DNA of 64,000 bases from Callipepla californica brunnescens. Taxonomy: Eukaryota > Chordata > Aves > Galliformes > Odontophoridae. The notes below the pieces were generated by a model. The model was not told where the DNA came from. It saw only the letters and a list, made by a program, of their open reading frames with translations, and ran no database searches. The DNA lies in NCBI GenBank assembly GCA_023055505.1, contig JALIRH010000004.1, positions 50,969,115 to 51,033,114 on the forward strand, in the 5' to 3' direction. Every line of letters begins with the position of its first letter. Positions within the stretch are counted from its first letter, which is position 1. This document shows positions 12,857-24,640 of this stretch, piece by piece. A program made the translations under genes and the position numbers.

Positions 12857-12996
12857 TTCCTGGAGACAACCAAGGTCAGGCAGGATGGGGCTCTGAGCTC
12901 CTGATGGAACTGTAGGTTTTCCTGTTCATTGCAGGGAGTGGGACCACATGGCCTTCGAATGTCCCTTCTGACTCAAACAATACTATGATTCTGTGA
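12857..12996 (+). mobile_element. CR1 LINE, 3' end fragment
   Basis: 'ttcctggagacaaccaaggt', 'caggatggggctctgagc', 'cctgttcattgcaggga' and 'actcaaacaatactatgatt' follow the CR1 3' end. The tail belongs to the class with 'cccttctgactcaaac' before the terminal repeat, the same class as the copies at 16692 and 45190. About 140 bp remain. The expected 'gttggactagatggcc' is present as a mutated 'gggaccacatggcc'. Confidence 0.92.
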
Positions 12997-14239
12997 AGTT
13001 ATGATGGAAGAGCAGAGCAGGTAATGAAATACTCCTTGGCTGCACTTGTAGATACTCTTTACTTGGACTTCCTCAGGCTGCATCCAAACTATACTGTATC
13101 TGCCAGTCCTGGGATCATCCATCAGCATTACTGGGAAATGTGAGAGAATGAAGAAAAAGAGGGATGGCTTAGGAAAGCAGTGTTACGCACCAACTTGCAT
13201 CCAGCTGCACAGCAGGGCTCTCGTGATGGAGCTCTTAAATTCTCTGCATTCATTGACATTAAGAGCATAGGGAAACAGAAACATACTCCTGTTCAGCAGC
13301 AGATTGAAAGGTCTTTTCCCCATATCGTTAGATGCTAGTTCACAGTTTTCCCTGGCAGTTTAGTTTTGCAGCATAAAAATTCTTGATGTTATTGAAATAC
13401 AGTTTAACAAAAGCCATAAAATAATAAGAAGAAAAGATTCTGGGAAAACTGTTTTGCCTTTTATGGTATCATCTTTTAAAATAAATCCTTCAGTGTCTCG
13501 TGGCAACTTTTAAAACTAAACACTGGTATCAGTTGCTCTGCCTAATGGAGTTACGTCTTCTTTTCAACCCAGTTTTATTTGTATCTTCAAATTACTGTGG
13601 CACTGTTGCTAATTGGTCATTAAGTGGGGAGGAGAGAGGGCTGTGAGGCAGGTGGCACACAGGAACAGTGTGCTGTTGCTATCCCAACTCACCACCATGC
13701 CTCTCTACTGTTGTGATCTCCAGGAGAGGAGATCCCTGCAGCCCTACGTGAGCATTTAATGATGATTCCTGTTCCTCCCTAACTTCACGTTTGAGCTGAT
13801 GTGAACAGACGGAGAGGCAGAGCATGAATCAAATGAATGGGAGCTCATGAGGACAATAACTCAGAGTTTAACATGGATCAGATGCCTTTAGCAGAGTGCC
13901 TTTGCAAACGCAGGGATGAGTGTTGCCAGAAGACTATGACAGACAGCAGCAATCCATGAAATTCCCTTTTTACTGGACTGAAAACTCTTTTCCTTGGTGT
14001 CAGTGTACTAAGAATTCCTTATAATTCCCAAAATACCAACCTGAAACACTTCCTGAAAAACAAGTAGTTTTCCCAGCAACTGAGCTTTTTGATCTATACC
14101 ACAGCACCAAAGAGGAGATCTAACTAAATTTTGAAAAGAAGAAAACTCACAACAAACTCTCTGAATTTCTTGCTTATTTCTGACAGACCTGAAAATATCC
14201 TGAAAGAAAAATGTAAGCGAAGTCACATACCTACATGTA
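12997..14239. other. Unique sequence, no gene seen
   Basis: Nothing was recognised in this 1.2-kb stretch. A 102-codon minus-strand frame at its right edge (14008-14316) runs into the next CR1 fragment and is not credible as a gene. Confidence 0.5.
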
Positions 14240-14302
14240 TATAGAACCATAGTTGGAAGGTACACGTAAGGATTATCAAGTCCAACTCCTGGCTCCACAC
14301 AT
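14240..14302 (-). mobile_element. CR1 LINE, short 3' end fragment
   Basis: Reading minus, the order is 'ggagccaggagttggac', 'ttgataatcctta', 'ccttccaac' and 'atggttctat'. This is the CR1 tail class that also appears at 31019 and 52617. Only about 60 bp survive. A short ATAC/ATAT-rich run follows on the plus strand (14302-14320). Confidence 0.82.
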
Positions 14303-14390
14303 ATATACACATACATACGTGCAAATAAAGTGCTTACAATAAATCAGTTCAGAAGGGTGAGCCTGCAAGGTGCTAAGCCAGATGCCATTA

Positions 14391-14453
14391 TAGAATCATA
14401 AAACCACGGAATGGTTGGAGGGTTCCTTAAGGATCCTCCAGTTCCAACCCCAG
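14391..14453 (-). mobile_element. CR1 LINE, short 3' end fragment
   Basis: The left edge 'tagaatcataaaaccacgg' is the reverse of the CR1 terminal repeat. It is followed by 'aatggttggagggttcc', 'ttaaggatcctccagttcc' and 'aaccccaggt'. The piece is about 60 bp long and lies only 90 bp from another minus-strand CR1 tail. Confidence 0.85.
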
Positions 14454-14902
14454 GTTTATAGAAGCCTGATTTAAACCTATTAATTGAAGGAGTTAGGTCA
14501 GAGTTAGGTTGAATGAATTACAAAAAAATATAGAAATACTAGAGTTACTGACAGACAAGTGAAATGCAAAGTGTATGGAGCCCATAAGGAACCTGTCACA
14601 TTAGCTGATTTGGAAGTTTTCATTGCTATATGGAAAATCAAGATATTTTGTAGTTCTCGTTTTTGAAGGAGTCATAAACTAAAGCTGGATATTTTGTTGA
14701 TGAAACATTTCTTCTTGGGGAAGCTTTTTTTAATGGTGAAAGCATTCTCAACACCCACAAAGTAGTCCCACTTAATCAGAACTTGTACCTGGAAGGTTAA
14801 AGAACTATTAAGATCCTGTAAGCCACGTCAGACTCAATATTCCCATGAGGTCCAGATACCTTTAGCTGTACAGATATCCCTTCCATCACAAAACAGGAGA
14901 AT

Positions 14903-15193
14903 ATAGAACTGTAGAATCAGAATTGTTTGAGTTGGTAGAGACCCTTAAAAGCCCTCTGGTTCAACTGCCCTGCAATGAACAGGGACACTCACAGTTCCAT
15001 CAGATGCTCAGAGCCAGTCCCCTGACTTCGGGTGACTCCAGGGATGAGACATCCCCCAGCTCTCTGTGCGACCTGTACCAGTGCTTCACTGTCCTTATTA
15101 TAAAGTACTTTTTCCTTATATCCAATCTAAATCTCCCCTCTTTTAGTTGGAAGCCATTTCTCCTTGTCCCCTCACAGCAGACCCTGCTTAAGG
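14903..15193 (-). mobile_element. CR1 LINE, 3' region including end of ORF2
   Basis: This 290-bp copy keeps the tail ('tagaatcagaattgtttgag' on plus, reversed), the block 'gccctgcaatgaacaggga', the block near 15070-15110 and the reversed 'ggagatttagattggatat' block. On the minus strand, part of the ORF2 C-terminus can still be read as 'RLDIRKKYFIIRTVKHW', but it then runs out of register. It is the third minus-strand CR1 within 1 kb. Confidence 0.93.
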
Positions 15194-16691
15194 GATGATG
15201 GCACTGTGGTAAGAGAGACGTGAGCTTGAAGTGCACCTCTTTGGAGAGGGAGTGGCATCCTGAGCAGAACACTTTGGGGCTTGCCAAGCTCTCCATGGGG
15301 TGTCAGGAGCTTCTTTTTAGTTCCTTCCAACCAACCACTCAAACTTTGCAAGCACAAATATTCACCCCAAAGTGAGCGTGGCATGAATCAAGCAATAAAA
15401 GTTAATCGGCATCATTAAATCTGTCAGACCAGCAGGTTATTAAAATTACCACTATTCACTCTGAAAATGGGAACAAAAAATTATGCTCCAGCTTTCTGAG
15501 CCTGTTTGTCTTATTTTCCCACATTGCTTATGAATTACTACAGTATATTACAATGTCCTCTATCCATCTTCATTAGCATTGTGAACAAATTGTATTGGGC
15601 TATAATGCAGTATTTTTTTTTTTTGTATTGTACAAACGTATAAGATGTACAGAAAATGGGCAATTTAATATGAAAAGAATATTGTGCCTCAGAATTTTTA
15701 TTTTCTAAACAGTCCTTTCAGTTGGGAATTATTGCATGATTTGTGCATAATTTCTCATGGACAGTTATTTAAATATAAATAGGGTAAATATGTAATTCCA
15801 TATGGTGGCTATCTACCCTTTCTTGGTGCCTCTCCATATTTTTAATAGTGCAATAAACAAAAGATAAAAACATCTCCAAGCCACACACTAGTCAAAAGAA
15901 GATAATTGTGCCTGTATGTGTTTATTGTAATTTGAATGTGCTTCAATTAACTTTCCTCAATATTTCCCAGTTCTTTTAAAAGAAACTTAAATTGGTTTTT
16001 ATTTTGTGAAATTTGTTTTCAGTGCAATAAGAAATAAAGCACAGTCCCTTTGTTTACCTCATTATGGATACATCCCACCCAGCAGCAAAGCTCCAACTCT
16101 TTACTCCCACCTTCTTTTTTTTTTTTTCAGTTCTCACATGCTTCTTATTGCACTTCAGGTAAAAAATATCAAATTTCCAGTGCTACCCAGGAAGAGACAG
16201 CTCATCGTTTAATATATCACATATCAAAATGCAGGCAAACATGAAAATGGCAGAAAGGTGAACTCTTACATTTTGGCACTGCAGTTGCTTTTAGAAGAGG
16301 AGAAGGCATTACCCTGTCCTCCCACAGATCATCAGGGCAATGGAAACAGGGAGGGTGTACATAGAATGCTTGTTGTAATTAACCTTCAGGCTTTTATTGA
16401 AACAAGGTCGAACATTTTAACAGCTTTATAAATCAAGGTTGGGTTTGTGTGGTCCTGTAGCACCGGGCTAATGATGAAATGCACATAGAACACTTATTAA
16501 ACAGCATTTATTTACAGAAAATATGTCCCACAGGCTGCAGAAAGGCAGCACGGCAGGCTGCAAGCCCCAGCCAAGCCTCTCCAAGGTGACTACTGCAACC
16601 TTGCAACCTAGAGGTGCTTGCTACCAAGGAGCCAAGCCTAGGTGCTGCTAAACTAGGTCATTTGCAAGTTAACTCATTTCTGAAATGGTTT
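15194..16691. other. AT-rich unique block, possible conserved noncoding element
   Basis: No repeat or exon was recognised. The section at about 15385-16080 is strongly AT-rich, contains almost no CpG, and carries many homeodomain-type cores (TAAT, ATTA), octamer-like motifs and long well-formed non-repetitive text. That is the look of vertebrate developmental enhancers. A polypyrimidine run ending in 'cag' at about 16110-16130 looks like a splice acceptor, but no exon could be supported after it. The conservation claim is inference. Confidence 0.35.
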
Positions 16692-16917
16692 CAGACTCAG
16701 ATATAAGGAAAATGTTTTTTATATTAAAGTTTGTGAAGTTGCCCAGAAAAGTGGTGGTGTTCCATCCCTGCAGACAGCCAAGCTCAGGCTGGACGGGGCT
16801 GTGAGCACTGATGGAGCTGTGGGTAGGTGTCCCTGCTCATTGCAGGAGGGTTGGATCAGGTGGCCTTTAAGAGTCCCTACCAACTTGATTGATCCTGTGT
16901 TTCTTTGATGCTATGAT
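16692..16917 (+). mobile_element. CR1 LINE, 3' region with diverged tail
   Basis: The blocks 'actcagatataaggaaaatg', 'gaagttgcccagaaaagtgg', 'caggctggacggggctgtgag', 'cctgctcattgcaggagg' and 'gttggatcaggtggccttta' follow the CR1 3' end in order. The terminal repeat is decayed ('cctgtgtttctttgatgcta'). At 226 bp it is one of the more complete plus-strand copies. Confidence 0.93.
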
Positions 16918-19663
16918 TTTTTGCCAAGATTGCAAGATTGCAGGTGGTAGATTATAATCATCCCAGTATTTCTGCAGTTCTGTTCTTAATTTTATCTGTT
17001 TTTTCTTTATCTTCTCCTTCAGTTGGGTTTTGCTGGAAGCTGAAGAGCAGGAAGTTCAGTGAGAAGAGCCACATCCAATGTTTCAGTGAGGGACTTCAGG
17101 AGCCTTCATTCTTCCCTAAAAACGATATATTTAGATTCCTTTGGCCACCCTGGATTATCTCCTACGTGGCCACTAGGCCACATTTTTTGTGATCTATGCG
17201 CATCCCACTAGGCTCTCTATTTTGCACTGTAAAAAAATGGTTGCTTTTAAGTCACTCCCTTTTATAATTTCACACATTCTTTGGTGTATCAGAGCATTAT
17301 AAAGAAGATCATAAACCACAGTGCCTGATGTAGCTGCTTTACGTGTCTGCTCAAGACAGCCCTCACCAAAATCCTTCCTTTGAAGTCAAGAGAAGATGCA
17401 CATGGACAATAGATTCCCAATATGTACACGACCCAGCACTCAGCAGATAGTGTAACATGCTACAGATCATTTCTCCCTAAATATTTCTTGGATCCTATGC
17501 ATTTTTTTTCTTAGCTCCATCTTGTTCAAGTCACACAGCGTACAATGATTCATGGAATTTACAATACTTGCTGCATTGAACTTCACACTGATGGTTGGGT
17601 TGCCACAACCACCTCCCAGGATGAGCTCTGGACCCCTGGAAACATCAGTACAGCTGCATTTGGGAATTAAAGCTAACGTTTTCCACTTTCAGTAATAAAG
17701 TGTATGGCATGATTTCCATCCAACACAAAACCTGCGTGCGATCCCGTGTATTGGCAGGACCACCAGCGGGAACTGAACTGGGTGAAGAAAGAAACCATTT
17801 TTCCTACATTTACCATTTTAATTGACTTCTCCTTTCATTTGTTCCCCTTTGGTGCCCTCTGACTACAAACGTTCAAGTGGCTGTAGTAACCCCCAGGAAA
17901 AAAAAATAGTTGTGCTAAATGAGATTTTTTATGTGTGGGTGTTTAAGTATCTGCATGAAGCAAATTTCTACCCTCTTCTAACTAGAATGGGAAGGAGACC
18001 ATGTGAGTGATGTGACCAATTATGACCGAGCACCCCAGAGCAGCGTCTGAATATTCACGTCCAATTGCTACTTTGGTGGAACAATTGGTTTGAACAGTTT
18101 GAAAAGGCAATGATGTCAAACGTGCAGCGTGATTAAACACGGTGAAATTACCAGCCGTTGAGCTGAAAGAGGAGCTCTGTTCACTTCCCAGAGCAATGCT
18201 GCTTTCAAATTTTGCTCTTGTGGGAGTAGGAAACACCATACCCAGGTGCCCTTATCCTGGAGTCCTCAGTGCAGAGGTGCAGCTGAGCTTTGGAGGTATC
18301 ATGGACTGGGATTTGAGATGCGTGCATCAAGCTGAATGTGTCCTCTTCACCCTGACCCTAGTGTAGACACAACCCTGTTCCTCTGGCAGTTCATTCTGTA
18401 AGAACATTGCGCTGCAAATGTGATCTGAATCAATGCTTTCTGGGGCCAAGGAACTGGGAGCTGAACCATCACACTAACAGGCAACAGCTCTGCCTTTCCC
18501 ATAGGCATCAGATGGGAGCTCTGCTGCTTTCTGCAGACACAGTGCCACTGCTTGCCTCACACCTATTTCTGCATCACTGAAATTACCTATCCCCTTCCAA
18601 AAAATAGACCATTATTTTCCCTATCCAGCTCTTGTTTTAAAAATGCATGTACCACAGTATGCTGTAATTCAGTACTAACTCCAGCTTTCTTGATAATACA
18701 GGTTCAGGCATTAGGAGAAATAGCATTTTTGTTGTTGTTGCAATGCATGGAGCAGTGTGCAGTTCCCAGATGGCAGAAGGGAGCCGTGAACACACTCGGG
18801 GAGCATAAAGTAGTGCACCCTCAGCTTCAAGCCTTGTGCTGAGCCCTTGTCAGAGAGCGTGGGCACTGAGACCCCATGCCTCTGGCTGCTCCATTTGGGG
18901 CCGGCTCCAAAAACAATCATCCTCCTCCAGCTCCCCTTCAGGGAAGGTGATTGCACATACTCGGGTATGAAAAAAAGATGTTTTTCTTAACACATTTGTG
19001 CAAAACGCTTCTTAAACATGATGCATGAGCCTTACAGGAGCAAATGGCCTTTATAAATCCTCCCCGAAACAGGGAAACTTTTTCTTTCTCTTTCTTCTTG
19101 TTTCCTACCCAGAGATCTGAGCTAATTTTCCCTATCCATAGGGTCCCCCCACCCCCTCAAAAAAAGGAGGGGGGAGACTGTATTCACTAATTATACATCC
19201 TGAAAAGAATTTGGTTCAGTGTAAGATGATCCTAGTGATATGCTAATCCTTTTTTCTGCTTGGTGCAGCCTGAAGCCTGTGTCTAACATTTTTTTCAACT
19301 GTATGACAATAAAAGTTGTGGCAACAAAAGAAATAAATGGGCAGCTAAAGAAGGTATAGCTGAAACACATGGCAGACCAGTTCTCTCCTCTCCTTCTGGC
19401 TGCTCTTTTGTAGGCTCTGGTTGGGTATCCTCAAGTCAATAGCCGAAAGCCAGCCACCTTAGCAACTTAGTATGACACCCAAGCCCTCTCTCTTTACATT
19501 CATGAATAGTCAGCAAGCAGCAGACAAAATAGAACTAATCTTTTTTGACAGAATTGTTCAATTTTAGAGGAAAGGCTTTTGAGGCACCTTCCATACATTT
19601 GCAGAATATGAGACAACAATGGCCACGATCACAGTTCACAAAAGGACGACCAGGGGTGTGAGC

Positions 19664-19684
19664 GCACACACACACACGCACACA
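19664..19684. repeat. (CA)n microsatellite
   Basis: About ten CA dinucleotides with one CG interruption. It is probably length-variable. It explains the valine-cysteine repeat seen in the minus-strand translation here. Confidence 0.9.
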
Positions 19685-21050
19685 ACGGCCATTTCGGTGG
19701 AATATTGCAGCCAAATTGAAGTTATTTCAGGATACAGCCATTGTTTCGGGGGAAACTGACAGGCAAGAAGAAATAAATGAAGCAAAAAAATCCAAACAAA
19801 CAACCCTCCATTGTTTTGTTGCTGATTATTAAACATACACATCCCGATAATGCGTGATTAGGGTTATTTGTCTTGATTAATAGAAGTTAAGAGAGCTGAT
19901 TAATATCCACTCTTTAATTTCCTGTCATAGGCTGATAACTTCATCTTTTTTTTTCTTTTTTTTCCTTTTTGGACCAATGATTCTTTATGTGAAATGTGTT
20001 CAATCCAGTGGGTCCTCGTCTGCATTTAAAGCCGGTTTTGCCATTTCAAAATCCTGTAACACAGCAGCCACTCGCAACTCTGGTGTGTGCAGAGAAGGAC
20101 ATTCCTCCTTTTCCTTTTCCCTTCTCTCCCCTCCATTTAATGCAAGCCATATCTCTATCTCAAAATACAGTCGGAGCAGGAAAGAGGAGAAAATAATAAT
20201 AAGAGGAAGAATAAAAATCTACCCAGTCTATGGGCAAAAACAGAAGTTAGCAACATGGTCCATGCAGCTGCAACACTACATTTAAAATTCAGTTTACTCC
20301 TAGGAAGAGGGCTAATCCTGCCCCTGTAATTCCCTACAGCCAAAATGTACCCCCCTCCCTGAGTGACAGTGCAATGCAAAGACACTCGCACGCTTATCTT
20401 CCCCAACCAGATGGCCGACTTGGATCAATGCACACACGCCACGATCAATGGGAGCGATAAAGAATTAGGAAAACAGTGGTACATGCTCCCAGAAAGCTTG
20501 TACACTGCATAATTATTTTATGATTCTACACATGGCTACATGTGATACTGGAGTCAAGAAGGAAAAGGATAATTAGAGAGCCAGAAAGCACCCGTACTGC
20601 ACTACACACTTTGTCAGTCAGCAGTTCCCACTCGGCTCAAGTCACCGCTGTTATCTTCTCTCCTGCCCCCTTGCAAACAAATTTCAGGAATACGTAAAAT
20701 ATTAGGAGGAGGTGGCTTCTGGGTTACAGACATGGGATGTGGGAGATTACCATGTCCTGTGATATGACGGCAAAAGTTTTTGGCTGAGAGTCGGGATTGA
20801 CCATGGGCACTGGGGTGGCATCCAAGGGGACACTGCAATGAACAGTTTATTCACCTGAGGGCTTTGTCATGAGAGAGACATGCCCAAAGCCGAATGTCCC
20901 ATTCAGTTAATAAAATATATATGTTACTCTCTTGGGATTTTTTTCTTCTTTTTAATTCTTTTCCGCCTGGCAGCAATTTCATAATTGACTTCTTGTATCC
21001 AGTCTATTTATCACCACATTGTTGAGAAATGGGGATCAAAATAACTTCTT

Positions 21051-21096
21051 CCCCCCACCCCCCACAAAAAAAAAAAAAAAAAAAAAGAAAACCCCA
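21051..21096. repeat. C-rich and poly(A) compound tract
   Basis: A run of C residues broken by one A is followed by about 22 A residues and then 'gaaaacccc'. It is a compound simple repeat with no sign of a retrocopy beside it. Confidence 0.88.
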
Positions 21097-21737
21097 CAAA
21101 CCTGATCAAATAACACAAAATAAATATCAAAGCACTGGCTGGTAGTGTCTGTATATCTGGATGCCAACGAGCATATGACCAAGATTAGAGAGAAGAACAA
21201 TGCTGGGCAAAAATCTGCTCTTGATGGCAAGGTAGAGAGCAAGAAATCACTGCCCAGAAGAGATGTGAGTCAGCCATGCAGTGGGGGAATCTGATGGAGA
21301 ACTGGTGTTCCAAAGGGAACAGGGATGGCATTGACATCACTTCTGGGGGCTCAGAGCATGTCTTTGCTGGTGGCCACCATCCAGAGGCGTGAGCCCAGGT
21401 CTTCCTGCAGGGACATTGCAGAGGATCTCACCCACATCCCATCCCAGTTGCAGCCTGCTCCCTTTGTGTTAATCAGGGCACAAATAGGCTTTTGGTGTGC
21501 TGTGTTTGAGAAGGTCCTTTATAAGCGTAAAGGTTTAAAAGAAGAGTCACTCCTGCTGTCCTTTGACTTTGGTCAAGACTGGGACCCAGGGCCTGGTCAT
21601 GCAGAGGCCTGTGATATGCAGAGCAATATGCCCCTGATGTGCACTCAGACCAAAATACAGTCACCCCCAAACACCTGCACTCAGACCCCTGAGGTATCTC
21701 CACCCATCAGACACATGTATCCTGGGCTGCATCCAAA

Positions 21738-21962
21738 GCAGCATGGCCAGCAGGGTGAGGGAGGGGATCTGCCCGTCTGCTCTGTGCTGTGAGACCTCAC
21801 CTGGAGCACTCCATCCAGATGGAGAGTCCTCAGTACAGGAGAGATGTGGATTTGCTGGAGCACATACAGAGGAGGGACACAAAACTGATCTCAGGGATGG
21901 AACACCTCTCTACGAGGATAGGCTGAGAGCTGGGGCTGTGCAGCCTGGAGAAGGGAAGGCTA
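21738..21962 (+). mobile_element. CR1 LINE, ORF2 3' portion without tail
   Basis: The match is to the CR1 coding segment just upstream of the 3' end. The sequence has 'ggtgagggaggggatctg', 'ctcacctggagcactcc', 'agagatgtggatttgctgga', 'aggagggacacaaaactgat' and 'gaggataggctgagagctgg'. These correspond to the ORF2 stretch that reads 'HLEYC..' and 'YEERLRELG..' in intact CR1. Frameshifts and stops break the frame. The match stops near 21962 at 'aagggaaggct', with no tail. Confidence 0.9.
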
Positions 21963-24022
21963 CTCTAAACAGAAGACAAATCATTGCAGCTTCTGTTTTC
22001 AAGTGTTTTTCATTCCTTTTGTTTTTTGATCTAAAAAAATGATGGGAGTTTCAGATACAAAAAGGAACTATTTCCGAAATTTCTCATAATTGCCACCACT
22101 AATCACTTTTTCCACAAAGAAAAGGTTCTTTAGTGACACAGGTTCTGCCTTTGGAGTTGGCATCATACTGGGAAACAGCATAATTAGAAATAGAGAGATG
22201 TAATAACCCTCCAGGTTGGAATAGATCTGTATGCGATCAGTTTTGCCTCACTTGGATATGGACTATCCATTTCTGGAGCTCAATTTAATTACTTCTGTGG
22301 TAGCAGGTGGTAAGTTCTGCATCTCCCCTGACTGGCAAAGTGCCTCTCCTCCTCCTCAGTTCAGTTTCCTGTGTCTCCACTACATCTGACCTCTTCCTCC
22401 CTGAACCTCCCTCTGCTGCTCTGAATTTTCTGCCCTAACAGCCATGATGGCCTTTGTTTTGGTAAACAAAGACCTAGAGACACAGCTGCAACCAAAGAAA
22501 ACAGTGCCACTCAAAAGAGAGTATTTTTTCCAGACTACTTCTTCTAACACTGAAATAAATATCCAAAGAGATGCTCCAAGTTTTCTGGCTGCTTGTGATC
22601 CCTTTGGGACAGACAGGGATCACTAAAACACACAGGATTCAGTACCCATGTCTTCCTTTGCTTGGCCATGCTCATTCCAGAGGTTCTGGAGCTATCTGGG
22701 CACGGACTCTAGATCAACCAGAGGCACTAACTGTTGAGTTGGGGTCTTTTGATGAGCCTTGTCCACACCACTTGTGGAGTATCCACAAACCATGGCTCTC
22801 CCTCTGCCACAAGACTGTCAGTGCAAATGCACATCCTCTCATGAGTAAGGATGTGTAAACAGCCTTGGGAATCCCAGAGAGGGCAGTTCATGAGCACCCT
22901 GAAGATATGTACTACTCATGGGATGGCAGCATGTCCAGATGCTTAGGTGTTTTTTTCTTGAGAAAAGAAGTCCTCAGAGAAGCTGCTATGGACAGGTTCT
23001 TTCACTTCTCAATTACTGAGGGAACAGAGGATTTAAGTTATCACAGACGTAAGTAGGCTGGTGGAGAAGCAAGAAATACATTCTGTCTAGTCTATACTTT
23101 TTTTTTTTCTTGTCTCTTGCAGGGCTAAGTAGCATGTTCTCTCACCTCTTCCATTATTTCCTTCTTAATTTTAGGTTCCAGTTTTGGCCTTGAACAATAA
23201 CACTGTTATCAGAGAACAGTGGTTTGGGCTGACGGAAGCTTTCAGAAAATACTGGTGCCACCTTCCATATAACATTTTAAACACATGCTATTTGTTTTTA
23301 GTCTCTCTTCTGGTTTCACACACTACAAAGTGGACATTTAATATGTACAATAGAATTAATAGGGATGCAGTGTAAGCAGGACTTACATTCAAAATACACT
23401 TCCACAAAACAAAGGAGCAGCTGTGAAAATGTAGAGTCCACTGAAAAATTTTTACTTGGGTATCACATTTGCCGAAAGATTTACTCTGCAAAGTTTTATC
23501 TAATTTCCCATTCATTCAATTAAGCAGAGAGATAAATGCCTGGATCCCAAGAGATTAGGGGAAACTGTGCCTAGCTCCCTCTTACATTTGCGACCGAGAC
23601 TGTCTTCAGTTTCATGACTGTTGTTAGAAAGCCCATGCTTACAGTCTCTGTCTGATAGATGAATGCCTACACCTTTCACCAAATTCAATGGGATTTGGGG
23701 TCTCATAGATCTCTCCAGCATTGGGAAGGTTCAAGCCACTTACATAATGATACCATATCTTGTCAAATCTTGGTCCGTGACACAGACAGTACACAAATTC
23801 TGCTCCTGCATGGGTAATAGGAATGAGCCACTCCAGAACTGCACAGACCAAAGAAACTTAATTTCCTGATCTCCTTTTGGTCAATGTATTCAGGCTTTCT
23901 TATCTCAAACACTGATGATGTACAAAAACATGGAAGGATAGCAGCTCCTGCAGTCATTCAAGGCAAAGCACTTAGCTTTAGGTTAGTTCTCATACTCAAC
24001 TACAATCTCCCAGTATTTTCTT

Positions 24023-24072
24023 CCTTTCAGGTGGTTCTAAACTATTTCACCTTTCAGGTGGTTCTAAACTAT
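24023..24072. repeat. 27-bp-period tandem duplication
   Basis: A 23-base unit beginning 'cctttcaggtggttctaa' occurs twice without mismatch (24023-24045 and 24050-24072), separated by four bases. In the plus frame both copies read 'FQVVLNY'. Since the period is a multiple of three the open frame persists, but there is no sign that it is coding. Each unit also contains 'ttcag|gt', so the splice-acceptor-like text is duplicated. Confidence 0.9.
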
Positions 24073-24099
24073 ATCTTGGATTGGTAACTATCTGAAGAC

Positions 24100-24120
24100 A
24101 AAAAAAAAAAATAAAAAAAA
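24100..24120. repeat. A-rich tract
   Basis: Twelve A residues, one T, then eight A residues. This is low-complexity sequence. Confidence 0.85.
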
Positions 24121-24206
24121 TCTTGTTTTTAGCATTTAAAAACACAGTAATCCACAACCAGGCTTTAGTAATTCCGTGATATTTCTCCCACTGCTGCTAC
24201 AACTGG

Positions 24207-24230
24207 AATTAGAATTAAAATTAGAATTGA
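24207..24230. repeat. Hexanucleotide (AATTAR)n repeat, four units
   Basis: AATTAG, AATTAA, AATTAG and AATTGA occur in succession. Each unit carries an ATTA/TAAT-type core, so it is either a microsatellite or a small cluster of homeodomain-like sites. Confidence 0.7.
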
Positions 24231-24333
24231 CCCCTTCTTAATATCTCAATAAAGAATCAATTTCAAGGTATGTAGAAGTTTGCAAATCTGGGCTTCAGAT
24301 TACAGACATGGTCGTTTCACAGATTGCTCATTT

Positions 24334-24640
24334 ATAGAATCATAGAATCATTAAGGTTGGAAAAGAACTTGAAGATCATTTAGTCCAACCATCCACCTAC
24401 GACCAATACTGACCACTGAACTGTGTCCCTCAGTACTACATCTACGCTTTCCTTAAACACCTCCATGGACAGTGACTTCACTACCTCCTTGTTCAGCTTG
24501 TTCCAGTGTATCCTCAGTGTCTCTGAGAGGAAGTTTTTCCTAATATCCAATCTGGACCTCCACTGGAGCTACTTGAGGCCATTGCCTCTCATCCTATTGC
24601 TGTTACATGGGAGAAGAGGCCGATCCCCACCTCATCACAA
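24334..24640 (-). mobile_element. CR1 LINE, well-preserved 3' region (about 307 bp)
   Basis: This is the cleanest CR1 in the window. The plus-strand left edge 'atagaatcatagaatcatta' is the reversed terminal repeat with two full units. The remaining CR1 3' blocks follow in order: 'agtccaaccatccacctac', 'cttaaacacctccatgg', 'cttgttccagtgtatcc', 'gaagtttttcctaatatcc' and 'gaggccattgcctctcatcc'. It ends near 24640 without an apparent target-site duplication. On the minus strand the ORF2 end can be read in broken frames. Confidence 0.96.

Larger units (their letters stand above)
16918..21737. other. Unique sequence, no gene seen
   Basis: About 4.8 kb without a recognised dispersed repeat. A CA microsatellite (19664) and a C-plus-A tract (21051) are listed separately. 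The part at about 19690-20560 has AT-rich, TAAT-rich text that may be conserved. Open frames of up to 155 codons (21325-21792) are unrecognised, and that frame runs into the next CR1. Confidence 0.45.
21963..24333. other. Unique sequence, no gene seen
   Basis: No dispersed repeat or exon was recognised. A 27-bp-period duplication (24023), an A-rich tract (24100) and a hexanucleotide repeat (24207) cluster in the last 320 bases, just upstream of a CR1 copy. Confidence 0.5.

Noticed and set aside
16095..16150. Splice acceptor and exon after the T run
   Set aside because: The acceptor-like pattern is good, but the following frame is short and unlike any known exon.
21325..21792. 155-codon frame as a gene
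   Set aside because: It runs into a CR1 fragment at its 3' side, and the rest is unrecognised.
22208..22250. Possible CR1 tail ('ccaggttggaatagatctg')
   Set aside because: Too short, and without the ordered neighbouring CR1 blocks.
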